Of a stretch of DNA of 6,730 nucleotides, positions 5,786 through 6,730 are shown in pieces (positions within the stretch are counted from its first letter, which is position 1; every line of letters starts with the position of its first letter). The translations under genes were made by a program, and so were the position numbers. The stretch comes from Actinomycetota bacterium (GTDB lineage: Bacteria; Actinomycetota; Coriobacteriia; Anaerosomatales; D1FN1-002), in assembly GCA_005774595.1 (NCBI GenBank), contig VAUM01000082.1:1-6730 (forward strand). Direction: 5' to 3'. The notes under the pieces are model-generated. The model had not been told where the DNA came from. It ran no database searches and saw only the letters and a program-made list of their open reading frames with translations.

Positions 5786-6056
5786 GGCGGCCCTCCTCGG
5801 CGGCGCGGGCCTCGGCGAGCAGCGCGACGGCGTCGGGCGCGCTCACCTTGAGCGCCGCGCCGGCCGCGCGCATGCGGGCGGCGGCGGACCGCTCCCTGAG
5901 TCGCCGCCGTTCGGCTTCGCGATCGCGACGTGCGGACGTGATGTAGGTGGCTGAGGCCTCCTGGATGAGCCCGCTGCGCGACAAGCCGAGCTCCTCGGCC
6001 TCCATGTCGATCTCGGCGAGCAGTTCGGCTGGGATGGAGACGTTGAGCTTCGTCAT
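5775..6056 (-). CDS. CopG/ribbon-helix-helix antitoxin
   Basis: Antitoxin and autorepressor partner of the PIN toxin. Of 93 residues, 1-40 form a ribbon-helix-helix DNA-binding fold: the strand TKLNVSIP (2-9), helix ELLAEIDMEAEELG (11-24) and second helix beginning LSRSGLIQEA (25-34). This fold dimerises to put the strand into the major groove. Residues 41-93 are highly charged then Ala-rich (RRDREAERRRLRERSAAAR at 43-61), the expected flexible toxin-binding tail. The ATG at 6056 has GAGG (complement of 6064-6067) 7 nt upstream; an earlier ATG at 6116 would add an unrelated N-terminus ahead of the fold. The RHH family is clear; the vapB-type label is inferred from its partner, so no symbol is given. 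Confidence 0.93.
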   Translation of the reverse strand: MTKLNVSIPAELLAEIDMEAEELGLSRSGLIQEASATYITSARRDREAERRRLRERSAAARMRAAGAALKVSAPDAVALLAEARAAEEGRHGG

Positions 6057-6065
6057 GCGATCACC

Positions 6066-6094
6066 TCGGGTGGCGAAGATGGATAACCACCCGA
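6066..6094. promoter_or_regulatory. Probable toxin-antitoxin operator (inverted repeat)
   Basis: TCGGGTGG (6066-6073) and CCACCCGA (6087-6094) are perfect 8-bp inverted repeats whose centres are 21 bp apart, two helical turns. They lie between the antitoxin ribosome-binding site and a possible minus-strand -10 box TATGCT (6095-6100). A further CACCCG at 6101-6106 repeats the half-site 13 bp on. This suits cooperative binding of RHH dimers that repress their own operon. Confidence 0.6.
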
Positions 6095-6109
6095 AGCATA
6101 CACCCGCCT

Positions 6110-6140
6110 CTGACACGCGGCCGGCCGGCTCCTGTACGCT
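6110..6140 (+). promoter_or_regulatory. Candidate promoter for the azlC-like gene
   Basis: CTGACA (6110-6115, five of six matches to TTGACA) and TACGCT (6135-6140) are 19 bp apart, slightly long. The start would be near 6147, about 29 nt before the GTG at 6176. Proximity to the divergent operator means the RHH repressor could affect it. Confidence 0.35.
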
Positions 6141-6175
6141 GTTGTGCCGGCGCGGGCGAGCGACGAGGTGGAGAG

Positions 6176-6730
6176 GTGCGGGTGTCGAGGACGAGGTCGA
6201 GCTTCCTCGCGGGCTGCCGCGACCTGCTGCCGCTCGTGCCGGCCGGGATCGCGTTCGGGCTCGTGGTCGGCGTTGCGATCGCGCAGGCCGGGCTCGGTGC
6301 AGTCGAGTCGGTCGGGATGTCGGGGCTCGTCTACGGAGCGTCCGCGCAGCTCGCTGCGACGGTGCTGTGGCGCGACGGCGCCCCGCTGTTCGTCGTGGTC
6401 GCCACCGTGCTCGTCATCAACGCGCGCTTCTTCATCTACGGCGCGTCGCTGGCGCCGGTCTTGGGGCCGAGTCGCTGGTGGCACGGCCTCGTGTACGGCT
6501 ACTTCCTGCGGGACGGCATCTACGCGGCCACGATGACGCGTGCGGTGCCCGATCCCGCGATCGACCCGTTGCCGTACTTCCTCGGCGGCGCGCTCGTGGA
6601 CTGGGGCGTGTGGATCGTCGCGACGGTCGCGGGCACGCTCGGCGCGTCGCTGCTGCCTGCGTCGTGGTCGCTCGACTTCATCGTGCCGCTCGTGTTCATC
6701 GCTCTGCTCGCGGGAGCCGCGACGACGCGC
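6176..6730 (+). CDS. AzlC-family branched-chain amino acid permease, C-terminus cut
   Basis: Large subunit of an AzlCD-type inner-membrane exporter (YgaZH in Escherichia coli) that moves branched-chain amino acids or analogues out of the cell; a small AzlD/YgaH subunit usually follows and would lie beyond the window. The 185 visible residues include hydrophobic segments at about 17-40, 46-63, 68-91, 103-118, 134-159 and 166-182. Family signatures are PAGIAFGLVVG (22-32), MSGLVYGASAQLAAT (48-62), GAPLFVVVATVLVINARFFIYGASLAP (68-94, with the N-x-R of the usual NLRH) and YFLRDGIYA (109-117). The start is GTG at 6176 after GAGGTG (6165-6170), or GTG at 6182 after GGAGAGG (6170-6176); the sequence does not decide. 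The frame is open to the last base. Confidence 0.92.
   Translation, partial: MRVSRTRSSFLAGCRDLLPLVPAGIAFGLVVGVAIAQAGLGAVESVGMSGLVYGASAQLAATVLWRDGAPLFVVVATVLVINARFFIYGASLAPVLGPSRWWHGLVYGYFLRDGIYAATMTRAVPDPAIDPLPYFLGGALVDWGVWIVATVAGTLGASLLPASWSLDFIVPLVFIALLAGAATTR

Overview
The window is very GC-rich DNA (by eye about 70% or more) with tightly packed genes, strong G/C third-position bias, GTG starts beside ATG starts, and Shine-Dalgarno sites such as AGGAGG. This suits a high-GC Gram-positive bacterium. An actinobacterium, possibly of the Coriobacteriia or a related uncultured lineage, is my best inference, but nothing here fixes the taxon. There are no rRNA or tRNA genes, no insertion sequence and no CRISPR array.

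Layout from left to right. (1) A leftward radical SAM/SPASM protein, cut by the left edge (1-1136). (2) A divergent rightward pair: a 195-aa protein of uncertain family, perhaps DUF2378-like (1341-1928), and a GNAT acetyltransferase (1944-2486), 15 bp apart. (3) A leftward metallo-beta-lactamase-fold hydrolase (2512-3369), convergent with the pair. (4) An unusually structured 382-bp divergent intergenic region (3370-3751). It holds a 66-nt imperfect palindrome with a perfect 18-bp core, three 12-bp-spaced TGTGG repeats that resemble DnaA boxes, a candidate promoter, and a leader RNA whose 13-bp stem begins at the predicted transcription start. (5) A small three-helix membrane protein (3752-4102). 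(6) A leftward four-gene cluster read from 6056 down to 4259: CopG/RHH antitoxin, PIN-domain (VapC-type) toxin, GyrI-like ligand-binding protein and YdeI/OmdA-family protein. The outer two pairs are joined by overlapping start and stop codons. (7) The start of a rightward AzlC-family branched-chain amino acid exporter subunit, cut by the right edge (6176-6730).

How the parts fit. The toxin-antitoxin pair has a clear inverted-repeat operator candidate over its own ribosome-binding site, as expected for autoregulation. The two genes downstream belong to families whose founding members were named for protection against gyrase inhibitors or bacteriocins, so the cluster may be a stress or toxicant module; this is inference from neighbourhood. 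The other genes look like ordinary chromosomal accessory or housekeeping genes. The most unusual DNA is the intergenic region 3370-3751, which the annotated genes do not explain.
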